DNA of 64,000 bases from Sipunculus nudus. Taxonomy: Eukaryota; Annelida; Sipuncula; Golfingiida; Sipunculidae. Both the position numbers and the translations under genes were made by a program. The stretch covers positions 37,242,862 to 37,306,861 of the forward strand of contig CM049307.1 of assembly GCA_026874595.1 (NCBI GenBank), in the 5' to 3' direction. A model generated the notes under the pieces. It was given only the letters and a program-made list of their open reading frames with translations. It searched no databases and was not told the origin of the DNA. Shown in pieces: positions 22,801 through 31,475 of the stretch (positions are counted from its first letter, which is position 1; each line of letters opens with the position of its first letter).

Positions 22801-23574
22801 CAGTAGCGAAACTGGCACAAATTTAACGTTTTAGTCTTTCCGGATGTGTTATAGACTTAAGTTTTATAAGAAGCCACACCAAGTCAAAACTATTTACTAC
22901 ATGTTTCACAAATCCACTTTTTTTCTTTCAAGGTGCCGGATTCGGTGCCTTTGTCGCTGTTGACTTTGCTTTGGTTATGGACGTGCTACCACAAGAAAAA
23001 GAAAAGGCAAAGGATATTGCAGTATGGCATCAGGTAGTCTGAACCTACTGTATCATGAACTATTATATCCCGTGAAAACTAATATTGGCCTTTCGCAAAC
23101 ATCATAAATATATTATTAGGTCGTCAAACTAATAGTCGAATGTATTCCTTTGCTTTATCGTTTCAATTTTTTTTCGTAAATTAGTAAAACAATAGGCCTT
23201 ACTCGAACGCAAAGGCTAAAAATGGTAATCACAACAGCACATACTCTGAAGCTGCAACCTATAACTAACTTCCGTTCAGCATTGAAGTTTTTTGTAACAT
23301 TTTACATGTTTAGGCTATGGTCAGAACCATGGTAACATTTATGACTTCATTGTGACCTCTGTGGTATTTTTTCCGTTCAGTTCATTTAAATTTTACTTTT
23401 TAGGCTATGGTTCTCCCACAAGCTCTTGCGACACCGATCGGTGGTGTTCTTTTGGATGTGTTTGAGAGTGTGAACTGTCACATCGGCCTGGGTTACATCA
23501 TCCTCTTCCTCATCACCACAATGTACTTTTTCTGTAGTGGACTGTTTGTGCTTAAAATCAGGGGAGTCAGGTAA
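11062..23574 (+). CDS. 12-TM major facilitator superfamily transporter, 18 exons
   Basis: Exons: 11062-11111, 11767-11891, 12798-12878, 13507-13612, 13920-13964, 14586-14610, 15296-15461, 16128-16229, 16573-16649, 17531-17645, 17751-17831, 18393-18434, 18859-18925, 19660-19767, 21809-21873, 22433-22522, 22933-23033 and 23404-23574. All phases agree and the total is 1617 nt, or 538 residues plus TAA. Seen in the product: MFS motif A after TM2 ([16 protein letters not shown], residues about 97-112), its second-half copy after TM8 ([12 protein letters not shown], about 402-413), [16 protein letters not shown] at the TM4-5 loop, and 12 hydrophobic segments. The Pro/Gly-rich TM1-2 region ([11 protein letters not shown]) and the C-terminal IRGVR resemble sugar or cation-symporter MFS proteins of the GPH/SLC45 and bacterial type. 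It is probably a plasma or organelle membrane symporter; the substrate cannot be read from sequence. One intron is GC-AG and exon 4 has a weak GTCTGT donor. Confidence 0.9.
11271..11327. repeat. (TA)n array on the 5' side of the hammerhead copy
   Basis: About 28 TA units in transporter intron 1, directly followed by the hammerhead repeat. Its partner array lies at 11414-11473. Confidence 0.95.
11335..11401 (+). ncRNA. Hammerhead ribozyme motif (type I), intact core
   Basis: All conserved elements are present in order. Stem I 5' strand is AACAAC-ATTCAC (11335-11346), then CTGATGA (11347-11353). Stem II is CGGG/CCCG (11355-11358 and 11365-11368) closed by a TCGCAT loop. Then come GAA (11370-11372), a 3-bp stem III ACA/TGT with a 3-nt loop (11373-11381), A at 17 (11382), and the stem I 3' strand GTGAAT (11383-11388). 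A 7-nt internal loop (11389-11395) follows, then GTTGTT (11396-11401). Predicted self-cleavage is after GUA, between 11382 and 11383. The A15.1-U16.1 and C15.2-G16.2 pairs are kept. The one oddity is T opposite T at 10.1/11.1, usually G-C. Such motifs with a short stem III are known from metazoan retrozymes and Penelope-like elements. It lies in transporter intron 1 in the sense orientation, between (TA)n arrays. Confidence 0.8.
11414..11473. repeat. (TA)n array on the 3' side of the hammerhead copy
   Basis: About 30 TA units directly downstream of the hammerhead repeat. The same order (hammerhead, CTTCAG, GTTATATA, TA array) is found in the inverted copy at 16789-16855, so the array belongs to the element. 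Confidence 0.95.
11484..11506 (+). other. Possible decayed 3' half of a second hammerhead
   Basis: CCACGAAACAGTGTAGTAGG, just after the TA array, matches the GAA-stem III-UA part of the upstream motif (GTGAAACAGTCTGTAGTG) with a 2-nt shortening. No CTGATGA precedes it because the TA array sits there. It could be the downstream hammerhead of a dimeric retrozyme, or coincidence. Confidence 0.25.
11609..11688. repeat. TA/TACA-rich microsatellite
   Basis: Imperfect (TA)n with interspersed TACATA and TATG units in transporter intron 1. Confidence 0.9.
14175..14310 (+). repeat. Short degenerate minisatellite
   Basis: The motif 'taggagaccctgggaggccctagc' and shorter variants of AGGAGGCCCTAGC and CTAGGAGA recur four to five times in the intron between exons 5 and 6 of the transporter. 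Unit length varies and no coding role is seen. Confidence 0.5.
14586..14610 (+). CDS. 25-nt micro-exon of the MFS transporter (exon 6)
   Basis: Bounded by an acceptor (ccattgcag) and a strong donor (gtgagta). It completes the split Val codon from exon 5 and adds QRPENITD, ending in phase 0. Exon 7 then reads on in phase 0 and ends in phase 1, which is what exon 8 requires. Without exons 6 and 7 the frame from exon 5 into exon 8 fails. NIT is a possible N-glycosylation site on the extracellular side. Confidence 0.7.
15296..15461 (+). CDS. Extracellular-loop exon of the MFS transporter (exon 7)
   Basis: 166 nt, acceptor ctctatag, donor ATAG|GTACAC. It encodes a polar segment between TM3 and TM4 that starts [18 protein letters not shown]. 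With exon 6 it makes a loop of about 65 residues, where most MFS proteins have only a few. The loop faces outside in the standard MFS topology, in line with two cysteines (about 145 and 154) and two NxS/T sites (about 141 and 159). The donor is the first unit of the minisatellite described next. Two other frames are also open over part of it, but only this frame joins both neighbours. Confidence 0.65.
15450..15785 (+). repeat. Minisatellite seeded on a splice donor
   Basis: About 17 degenerate units of 17-20 bp with consensus GAAATATAGGTGTACGA. The first unit, GGAAATATAGGTACACGA (15452-15469), is the end and donor site of transporter exon 7, so later units carry copies of a donor-like ATAG|GTATAC. 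Divergence between units is high, so the array is old. Confidence 0.7.
16719..16776. repeat. (TA)n array downstream of the inverted hammerhead
   Basis: TA array with one interruption (AGTATA). On the - strand it directly follows the hammerhead copy, as in the copy at 11335. Confidence 0.95.
16789..16855 (-). ncRNA. Hammerhead ribozyme motif, inverted copy with core mutation
   Basis: Read on the - strand, this 67-nt copy matches the one at 11335-11401 except at two positions within the motif and one in the flanking CTTCAG segment. One change turns CTGATGA into CTAATGA (16837-16843), which alters the invariant G5, so self-cleavage is probably lost. The other is in the stem III loop (GTC to GAC). 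Stem I (AACAACATTCAC/GTGAAT...GTTGTT), stem II (CGGG/CCCG), GAA and the GTA cleavage site are kept. It sits in the intron after transporter exon 9, antisense to the gene. Confidence 0.7.
16893..16996. repeat. Perfect 21-bp inverted repeat around a TA-rich loop
   Basis: CAAATGCAAGAAGCATTTCCA (16893-16913, first 20 bases plus A) is the exact reverse complement of 16976-16996. A (TA)n array and about 25 bp of AT-rich sequence lie between the arms. Transcribed, it would fold into a long hairpin. It abuts the inverted hammerhead copy and may belong to the same element. Confidence 0.85.
19825..19876. repeat. (TA)n microsatellite
   Basis: TA array in the intron that follows the GC donor of exon 14. 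Confidence 0.95.
20500..21144 (+). repeat. Tandem ~145-bp repeats carrying TGACCTTGA / TCAAGGTCA
   Basis: Begins with CGTCGTCGT-rich sequence. Diverged units follow, each with 'tcggacgagttcgaaa', TGACCTTGACC, a short spacer and TTCAAGGTCAAATC, then 'gaaat..cttgtgaac' and 'ttcctacca'. Exact TCAAGGTCA occurs at 20748-20756, 20856-20864 and 21001-21009. The array resumes at 21358 after an inserted LTR. This is dispersed repeat DNA of a kind that also appears at 26990 and 54640. Confidence 0.8.
21145..21357 (+). mobile_element. Solo LTR (213 bp) with 5-bp target duplication
   Basis: It begins TGTGGTGATC and ends ATACCACA, so the ends are TG...CA with a TGTGGT/ACCACA inverted repeat. It is flanked by AAGAT on both sides (21140-21144 and 21358-21362). 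Removing it and one AAGAT restores ACCTTGACCAAGATCTTCAA, the same text as the uninterrupted neighbouring unit at about 20731-20751 (one base different), so the empty site is visible in the window. AATAAAGG lies at about 21308, suited to an R-region polyA signal, and ATAAGG at about 21171 is TATA-like. No internal region remains, so two LTRs probably recombined. The retroelement class is not determined. Confidence 0.85.
21358..21690 (+). repeat. Continuation of the TCAAGGTCA repeat array
   Basis: The array resumes after the solo LTR, with exact TCAAGGTCA at 21365-21373 and 21515-21523 and weaker units to about 21690. It lies in the intron before transporter exon 15. Confidence 0.75.
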
Positions 23575-24400
23575 CCATGGTAACGCTCTTTAAAGTGGTT
23601 TATCTTAACGTGATCAAAGTGAGCACATCCAGACAACATGTCACCGGAAAGGTCATTTTGATGTGCTATATATTTGGTTATAAAAGGAATTGTATAACAG
23701 ATATACCTAGGCACAGGGGGCAAAGGAAAGTCAGGCATACCGATTGGCGTTCAAGATATTTCATATAATAACACAGGGTATCTTAGCTATTCGATGCTGC
23801 TTGCTTTTTATACATATATTCCTTCACTGTTATCTATGTATCTATGTTAACTTTCTTGCTGGTATCGTTTGAAGCGATGATTGACGGCTGAAATAGTTTA
23901 CATGCATGAACTTAAAAACTAGCCCTAACATTTATAGCTACTTCGGTAATGAGGGCGCTTCCTGATGCCCTTTTAAGGACAGTTGAGGCTGGTACACTTA
24001 TGATAATGAATAACATAATATATTAAATTTAAGTAAAGTTGTCAATTGGATTAAAAGCAAATTTATGAAGTATAGTTAGATTTACGTTTTACTGAATGCA
24101 TTGAGGAAAGGGTAATATTTGTTTAACATCTCATTTAAATCGACGATTGTCAGCAAACATGCGGTATACATGAAGGTTTTAGAAAATACCTGTCTGCTCA
24201 GGGACGTGTGTATTTTATGACAAAAATAGAAATATATATTTTTCTGAGATCCTCTTGATCTTGGCATGATGCATGAATGCAAAGTGGATGTAAAAAGAAG
24301 AATAATTGATCAGTACCACCTGAGACATATTTTAATGGTCAAACTTCACCGGGCACGTTTAATAAAATTTCAAATGGTATTAATTCCCTGAACCAATTAA
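23575..24400 (+). other. Probable 3' UTR and downstream spacer of the transporter
   Basis: No coding sequence follows the TAA at 23572-23574. The best polyadenylation signal I see is AATAAA at 24361-24366, which would give a 3' UTR of about 800 nt. Earlier weaker signals are possible. Confidence 0.35.
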
Positions 24401-25029
24401 CTTACCAGTCAAAACAAAATTATATGTGCTTTAAAACATTGTTGATTATGGTCCCATTTATTCCCATTTGATTGAGTGCATGTTCCCGCCTACATATTTG
24501 ATTCGAATCTTGTGTTCACCTTGGTTTGTATTAATGTCTTTGGCCTTTTAATCCTTTATCGCTGAATATATATATTTCTTAAAGGGGATATCTGAACTCC
24601 TTATTATAGCAGATATACACTTAAAGTTGTTACTCGGGCAAATTCAACCACGATGGATGCAACTTCGATCACGATCCTTGTCGACATGCCGCAAGCCCAG
24701 TTGAAGGCAGCCTAATGGAAAAGTAGAATAAGGAAAACTAAGGAAGAATATTCAAAACGACAACCAACAACTTGTGACGTCATCGCTTGCTTCCGTGACA
24801 GCATCCTTCCGCCATAGGTCGTTTCTACTCTTAGCGACACTCTCCCAGTTAGGATTGTGTGGACGGCCATGTTTTAATTGTCGAGCTTTGCAATCAAAAT
24901 TTGAAACATTTAAAGGAACACCTGTTTAAATTCAACATGCGCATGCTTACAAAATATTTATTATTCCGTGAGGGGCGTAGCCAGGACTGAGGGAGGGGAT
25001 GGGAGGCCATGATCAGTGACGGATCCAAA

Positions 25030-25131
25030 AATTCGAGAAGGGGGGGGGGGGGCGTCAATATGTATGGGTATTACGAAATCTAAGTGTTATATATATATGT
25101 GTGTGTGTGTATTTGTATTTATATGCATATA

Positions 25132-25176
<45 letters not shown>

Positions 25177-25260
25177 ATATATATACATACATATATATAT
25201 GAAAATATATATTTTTTTCTTTCATATTTTTATTGTTTTGAAACAATTTTCATAAAAAAA
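25030..25260. repeat. Poly-G, (GT)n and (TA)n low-complexity block
   Basis: A G tract (about 25040-25052), TGTGTGTG (25099-25111) and a TA/TATG array (25131-25200) lie close together in intergenic DNA. Confidence 0.9.
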
Positions 25261-25699
25261 TATATGTCATTAAGAAGCCCCGGTGCATTATGGGTATAGA
25301 ATTCCTATACCTTCATTTTTCCTGCCAAGCAGAGCCGTTCTCTTGCGAGTCCGAATTTGACCATACAGTGTACCGTGGCAGTGGTTGTCATCTGCTGGAT
25401 CATGACGATACCCTGCTGGATAAGTTTAATCGCGGTTGGTCACTTAACTTGAAGTCTTCAGCGTCGGAGAAAAACGATACGTCACAAGAGACTACTGTGA
25501 GGCTAAAGAAAATAAGATGTACCGGTACCATTAAGAAGCATGGTCAAGAAAGCAGATGGCAACTAGAATTTCTTGGCACCTCAGGTGCCATAGTATCCCC
25601 AGACGAGCAATCCCCACACCCTTTAAGAATAGACCCCCATGGAATGTTCCTGACATATGATATGACTCCAAATTTATGGCACCATTGATCCCAGTTAAA

Positions 25700-27500
25700 C
25701 TCCTCATGTTTGCGCAGTGAAAACAGAACAGCAGGTAGCGCCACCTAACAACGCTACCCAAGACGGATAAACATGCCAAAATTTCAACCTGATACATCCA
25801 ACCATTCCACAAATATAAGCGATTTTTACCCAAAGCAACTAGATGGATGGACGCCACCAAATGACAACTGCAGAAGGCGCCACCAGTCTTGAATTCAAGA
25901 TGGAGGTTCATGATGGCTTTTCTCATCGCAGAATCCTCTTTGAAGGTGCGACCACTATGACGCAATACCACCAGTACTCCCTTTTATGGTGTTACCATAA
26001 TAGCAAAAACTCACACTTGCTTAAACAACTCCTCTAAAATGAATGAGTGGCCCCATGTAAGCTTTTAAATGTATGACACAAACAGAGTTACAATGGGTGT
26101 CTTTATTGTACCGGTAAAATAGACATTTGTATGTATTAGGCTATTTTACCTGTACCGGCAAAATATCGTGCTGGGCTATTTGCTTGTACCGGCAAAATAG
26201 CCTGCTTGGCTATTTTGCCTGTACCGGCAAAAAAGCCACTATGTAATTTATACTATGAAAACGGGAAGGCAGGTGGCGCCACCTGTCTGGATTACGAAAA
26301 AAAACTCTCCAAGATGGATGTACATGCCAAATTTCAGACCAACACATTAAACGAATCCTGAGATATGAACAATTTTTACCTAAAGTATGGACGCCGCACA
26401 AAAACGATTGCAGATGGCGCCTCCAGTCTTGACTATGAGGTGGAGGTATCCAAGATCTATGGACAAGCACAATTCAGGCAAATACGGTAAATCATTCCTG
26501 AGAAAAGGGCATTAATTCATACTATGAAAACGGTAAGGTAGGTTGCACCACTTGTATGCTTTACGAGAAAACTCTCCAAGATGGATGAACATGCCAAATT
26601 TTAGACCAATACATTGAACCTCTCCTGAAATATGAGCAATTTTTACTTAAAACAAACATACGGATGGACGAAGCAAAAAAAAAAAAAAAGTTAGCAGATG
26701 GCACCACCAGTTTTAAATACAAGATGGAGGTATCCAAGATCAATGTACATGCAAAATTTCAGCCCAATCTGTCCATTAGTTTTTTTACTTAGAATGCTCA
26801 CTGTACAGTCAAGTGGCAATGATGGGGTATTAAATGGTGCGAAAACAAGAAAAGGATAGAAGGTGGCGCCGCCTGTCTTTCGCAGAAGACAAAGCTATCT
26901 AAGAACGTCGGTCAATATGATTTTTGGACCAATGCATACATCCCTTATTGAGATGTATATGATTTAGTGTGATTTTCACCATACATGGTAATATTCAAGG
27001 TCAAGGTCACTCTCATAGGAAAGGTCATGACCCCAATTTAAATATCTATGTATATGCATAATATGAAAGAAATTTGTCCATTAGTGTTTGACTTATAATG
27101 CTCACAGTACTGTTAAGTGGCAATAAGGGGGTATTAAATGGCACGAAAACAAAAAAAGGATAACAGGTGGCGCCACCAGTTTTCGGTACATGACAACACT
27201 ATCTAAGATCTTTGGTCAAGTTGATTTTTTAACCAATTGGTGCAAAATTTCTTGAGATATTAAAGAATTTGTGTGATTTTCCCCCAAATTGGATTTATTC
27301 AAGGTCAAGGTGACTCTCCTAGTTAAGGTCATGACCCCATTTTAAATAGGCTTCGTCCTCTCACCCATATCTATGCACGTGTCAAGTTTGGTAAAAATCC
27401 GTAAAATATTTTTTGAGTTATCGCATCCAAACGAAATCTCTGCGGCGGCGGCGGTGGCGGCGCAACCGTGCCTAAACCATAGTATCTCCAGACTTTGTCT
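25700..27500 (-). repeat. Field of diverged GGTGGCGCCACC repeats
   Basis: At least five diverged copies (about 25730, 26260, 26520, 26855 and 27160) share 'gaaaac..gg.aaggcaggtggcgccacctgtct', then 'ctccaagatggatgtacatgcc', 'aaatttcag.ccaat' and 'gagatatgaacaatttttac'. The best-kept part is the palindrome GGTGGCGCCACC. The last two copies end in AAGGTCAAGGTCA segments (26995-27009 and 27299-27313), and the cluster ends in a GGC-repeat (27441-27465) and CTTTGTCTGGCGATAC. It is probably a non-autonomous repeat family; no protein is supported. Confidence 0.7.
26107..26236. repeat. ~37-bp tandem hairpin units with TACCGGCAAAATAGC
   Basis: Three to four units of TGTACCGGCAAAATAG(CC) alternate with (GG)CTATTTTGC. 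The cleanest unit is a perfect 12-bp inverted repeat, GGCAAAATAGCC at 26191-26202 and GGCTATTTTGCC at 26208-26219, with a 5-nt loop. Confidence 0.75.
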
Positions 27501-30060
27501 GGCGATACGATTAAACCATATTCAGTAATCTTGACAATCAGAAATACCAGGTTTGTATGCGCAAACTATGGAGATTATGTGTTCATGAAATTCATCGTTA
27601 AACTGACGTCATTCAACCGTCCTTCCTGGAATCCCGAGGCTTTTCGTGTTCCTGCGTGAGAGTAACAAAATACAAGATTTCCTCAAACATGAGCGTGCAC
27701 GTTTAAGTTTTACACTTAAGTTTAAACATGATCGTTTATTTATTCGTAATACTACATTTATTTTTCAAAAGCATCTCTGCATCGTCGTTATTAATGACTG
27801 GGGCGATGGAGTCTTCCATACAATCTATTTGTTTTCTCCTTTTGACAGACACATTCGGATCCGCCTGTCCAAAGAATTCTCCAATGAGAACGACATTTCT
27901 TTTTGATCAATATCTTTTGAAAATTGAATTAAGCAACTGCCTGAGGATTGCATGTGACGATATTTAATAACAGATACTGAATAAAGGATAATCTTGTGAT
28001 TGTAACATAGGGATTTTCATGGGCCTTTTCATAATCTAAAAAATTGAAACTTTTATTGTTTATTTCCCAAATATCTTTATTTCAATGCAAACATTCAATA
28101 ACTGTGCACTGCAAAATGCCTGAACGCTGTGCTTCAGTTTCAGCCCTTATATTGACTGTGCTACACGTTTCATTCCAAAGATTTACAATATACACCAAAA
28201 TGAAATTGCTAGAAAGTACATATAAAAGACACATTATTCCCGGCATGTTACAATACAACAGTGTACTATGTATTTATAAATACTGTGATTGACGGACACG
28301 AGACCCTAAACCAAGGCACTTAAAGGCTGACATTAAATAATCAGGTACAAATATATTATAACACAACCACAATAAGTTACACAAAAATGCTGGCTCTTTG
28401 TGGTGGGAACCCATAAGTGCTCTGGAATTCAGAAAATTGTACAAAGCCCTGTTTATGTACATATCTACCTTTGAAATAAAGGGATATGACTTCCAATGCC
28501 AGCTACGATAACAATATATGGCATAGCACCTAAAACTTGAGCAGGCTGGTCAAATGAGTATATACTGAAATACAGTACACGATGCGTATTCTACTTTTTA
28601 CATATCGGTAAATAGTACTAAATTCCTCATTCGAATATTATATGTTTGAATCGCAATGTTATCTGACGCCATTGCAAAATACAAAGTTAAAAAATATCTT
28701 GCATGGAAAAATCCCTGTGTATGCTGTACCGTCGCCTTGATCGTTGAAGAAAACTCGATGACTTCAAGCACATGTCAAATTTTATGTAAAAACACGATAC
28801 TTTTCTACATAAACATTGTCTAATAGATTACACCCCCCCCCAAGAAATACTCAGATGACATTTGCTATGTTAAAAGTCAAAAGTGATGAAAGTGGTGGGG
28901 GGGGGGGAAATAACCACCGAATAAATTAAAAGGAGTGGTATTTAAATACTTCCTGGAACTGGGATTCCCTGCCTTGAAATGCTGACAAGTTTTGCTTTAC
29001 TTCATACATCACTAAATTCGGAGAGACCATCATATAGGTTTGAACTTACGTCGATTTGTGCATTTACTGTATTCGTTTGACAGCTGAATAACACTAAGAC
29101 ACTAAATGAAAGATAATGAATAGTATAATAAAACACAGTATTACGTAATATTCATGGTACTTGACAAATACCAAAATTGACAAAGTTTGTTGATGTAACT
29201 GTACGAGGTCACTTACATATTTATTAATAATATCAGGATGATAACAGGTATCAAAATATTAGAGAAACATTTACATTTTATGTATAACTTTACATGTTAC
29301 GCTTTGGGACTGAACTGTTAACAAGGTACGGTCGCACTTAATACGAAATTTGGCCCGATAAATATTAGCTCTTAGATGTCATGAATTCAAAATTTTGCCG
29401 AGTCATAAGTTAGAATAGTAAAACCCAGTTCCCCATTCTGGTGAAGCACAATAATATTAATCGCAATATCCACTAAAATCTTTGAGAGAGTAAACATTAC
29501 TGTATTAAGTAGTTACGTGTTAATAAAAGATATATTCCTATTAGAACTCTAAGAGCAGAAGTAGTGGTCAGTCTCAAATATATAACATCTGTCTCCATTT
29601 CTAGATATGGTAATCTGAATATTACATCTCGTTTATAATAAGAGCGTGTTCGGACTACCTGTATGTGTACACAACAAGAAAAGTAGCTCTAGATATTCAT
29701 TATAACGATACTTATGTAGGCGTCCTTAGAAAGCGAAACTTCATCACACAACGAGCACACCTTTTTTTACCCATGATACACAACTTCCACATTTTTGTAC
29801 TGAACCACATTATCTATACGTACAATATTCACCAATCATTGTGACATACTTTGTATATATTGTATTTTGCAAATTACATGTTTGAAACAAAACGCTCAAA
29901 AGACTACACTCTGATATCTACACCTTAAAATACACTATAAAAAATGCTAACATATTGTCAGTAGCATATCGTTACTGAATAATCAGAAAAAATAAATGTA
30001 TAAAAATACATAATATTTAAAAAATGTATGTGTGGTATTCTAATTTATACTGATCATCAT
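27500..30060. other. Intergenic AT-rich region
   Basis: No supported exon. It contains scattered C and G runs (about 28843 and 28898). Short ORFs are present, but none has protein-like composition or splice context. Confidence 0.3.
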
Positions 30061-30072
30061 AGATCATCATTT

Positions 30073-31475
30073 ACTGAGTGATACCCAGTGAACACTCACT
30101 GAGCATGTTGATACCCAGTTAACACTCACTGTGCTTGTTGATACTCAGGAAACACTAACTGTACTTGTTGATACCCAATGAACACCCTCTGAGCATGTGG
30201 ATACCCTGTGAACATTCACTGTACTTGTTGATACTCCGTGAATACTCACTGTACTCACTGATACCCAGTGAACACTCACTGTACTCAATGATACCCAGTT
30301 AACACTCACTGTACTTAATGATACCCAGTGAACACTCACTGTACATGTTGATACCGAGTGGACACTCACTGTACTCACTGATACTGAGTGAACAGTCACA
30401 ATACTCGCTGATACCCAGTGAACACTCACTGAGCATGTTGATCCTCAATGAACACTCACTGTACTCAATGATACCCACTGAACAGTCATTATACTCACTG
30501 ATACCAAGTGAACACTCACTGTACTCACTGATACCGAGCTAACACTCACTGAGCATGTTGATACTCAGTGAACTGTCACTGTACTTATTGATACTCAGTA
30601 AACTTTCATTGTACTTGTTAATAGTGAACACTCACTGTAGTTTTTGATACTCAGTGAATTCTCACTGTACTCACTGATACCCAGTGAACACTCACTGTAT
30701 TCACTAATACCCAGTGAACACTCACTTTACTCACTGATACCCAGTGAACACTAACTGAGCATGTTGATACCCAGTGAACACTTACTGAGCATGTTAATAC
30801 CAAGTGAACACTCTCTGAGCATGTTGATACCCAGTATACACTTACTGAGCATGTTTATACCCAATGAACACTCACTGAGCATGTTGATACCCAGTGAACA
30901 CTCACTGTACTTTTTGATACTCAATGAACACTCACTGAGCATGTTGATACCCAGTGAACACTCACTGTACTTTTTGATACTCAATGAACACTCACTGTAT
31001 TCACTGATACCTAGTGAACACTCACTGTACTCACTGATACCCAGTGAACACTCGCTTTACTCACTGATACCCAGTGAACAGTAACTATACTTGCTGATAC
31101 CCAGTGAACACTCGCTGGGCATCTTTATACCCCGTGAACACTGCCTGTACTTGTTGATACTCAATGAACACTCACTGTTCTCACTGATACCCAGTGAACA
31201 CTCACTGTACCTAATGATACCCAGTGAACACTCACTGTACTCACTGATACCCAGTGAATTCTCACTGAGCATGTTGATACCCAATGAACATTCATCAAGC
31301 ACACTGACGAACAGTGAACACTCACCAAACATTCTGAAACACAGCGATCACTCCCTGTGTTTGTTGATACCAAGTGGACACTCATACAGGCAGTACTTGT
31401 TTATACCCAATGATCCCTCACAGTACTTGTTGATACCCAGTGATCCCTCACAGTACTTTTGATACTAAGTGATCA
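30073..31475 (+). repeat. 30-bp minisatellite
   Basis: About 46 units with consensus TGATACCCAGTGAACACTCACTGTACTCAC (20 bases TGATACCCAGTGAACACTCA, then CTGTACTCAC). Two main variants differ in the last third (GTACTCAC versus GAGCATGT). Each unit holds the inverted pair CAGTGA/TCACTG. Since 30 is a multiple of three, open frames run along both strands as 10-residue repeats. Units adjoin without spacers. Confidence 0.95.

Noticed and set aside
23559-23576. Extra 3' exon of the transporter spliced at CAG|GTAACC
   Set aside because: GTAACC is a poor donor, the in-frame TAA ends the protein at the usual IRGVR terminus, and the most likely downstream acceptor gives only a short nonsense tail.
25290-25688. 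132-codon + ORF as a gene
   Set aside because: It starts beside low-complexity DNA, has no clear family or splice partner, and its 3' part runs into the GGTGGCGCCACC repeat field. A hydrophobic stretch in another frame (TVAVVVICWIMTIPC) was also judged chance.
30318-31462. Long repeat-peptide ORFs on both strands as genes
   Set aside because: Open frames on both strands follow from a 30-bp unit with no stop in those frames; no splice sites or non-repeat coding sequence adjoin.
30073-31475. CRISPR-like array of 30-bp repeats
   Set aside because: Units adjoin with no unique spacers, the setting is eukaryotic, and the sequence drifts like a minisatellite.
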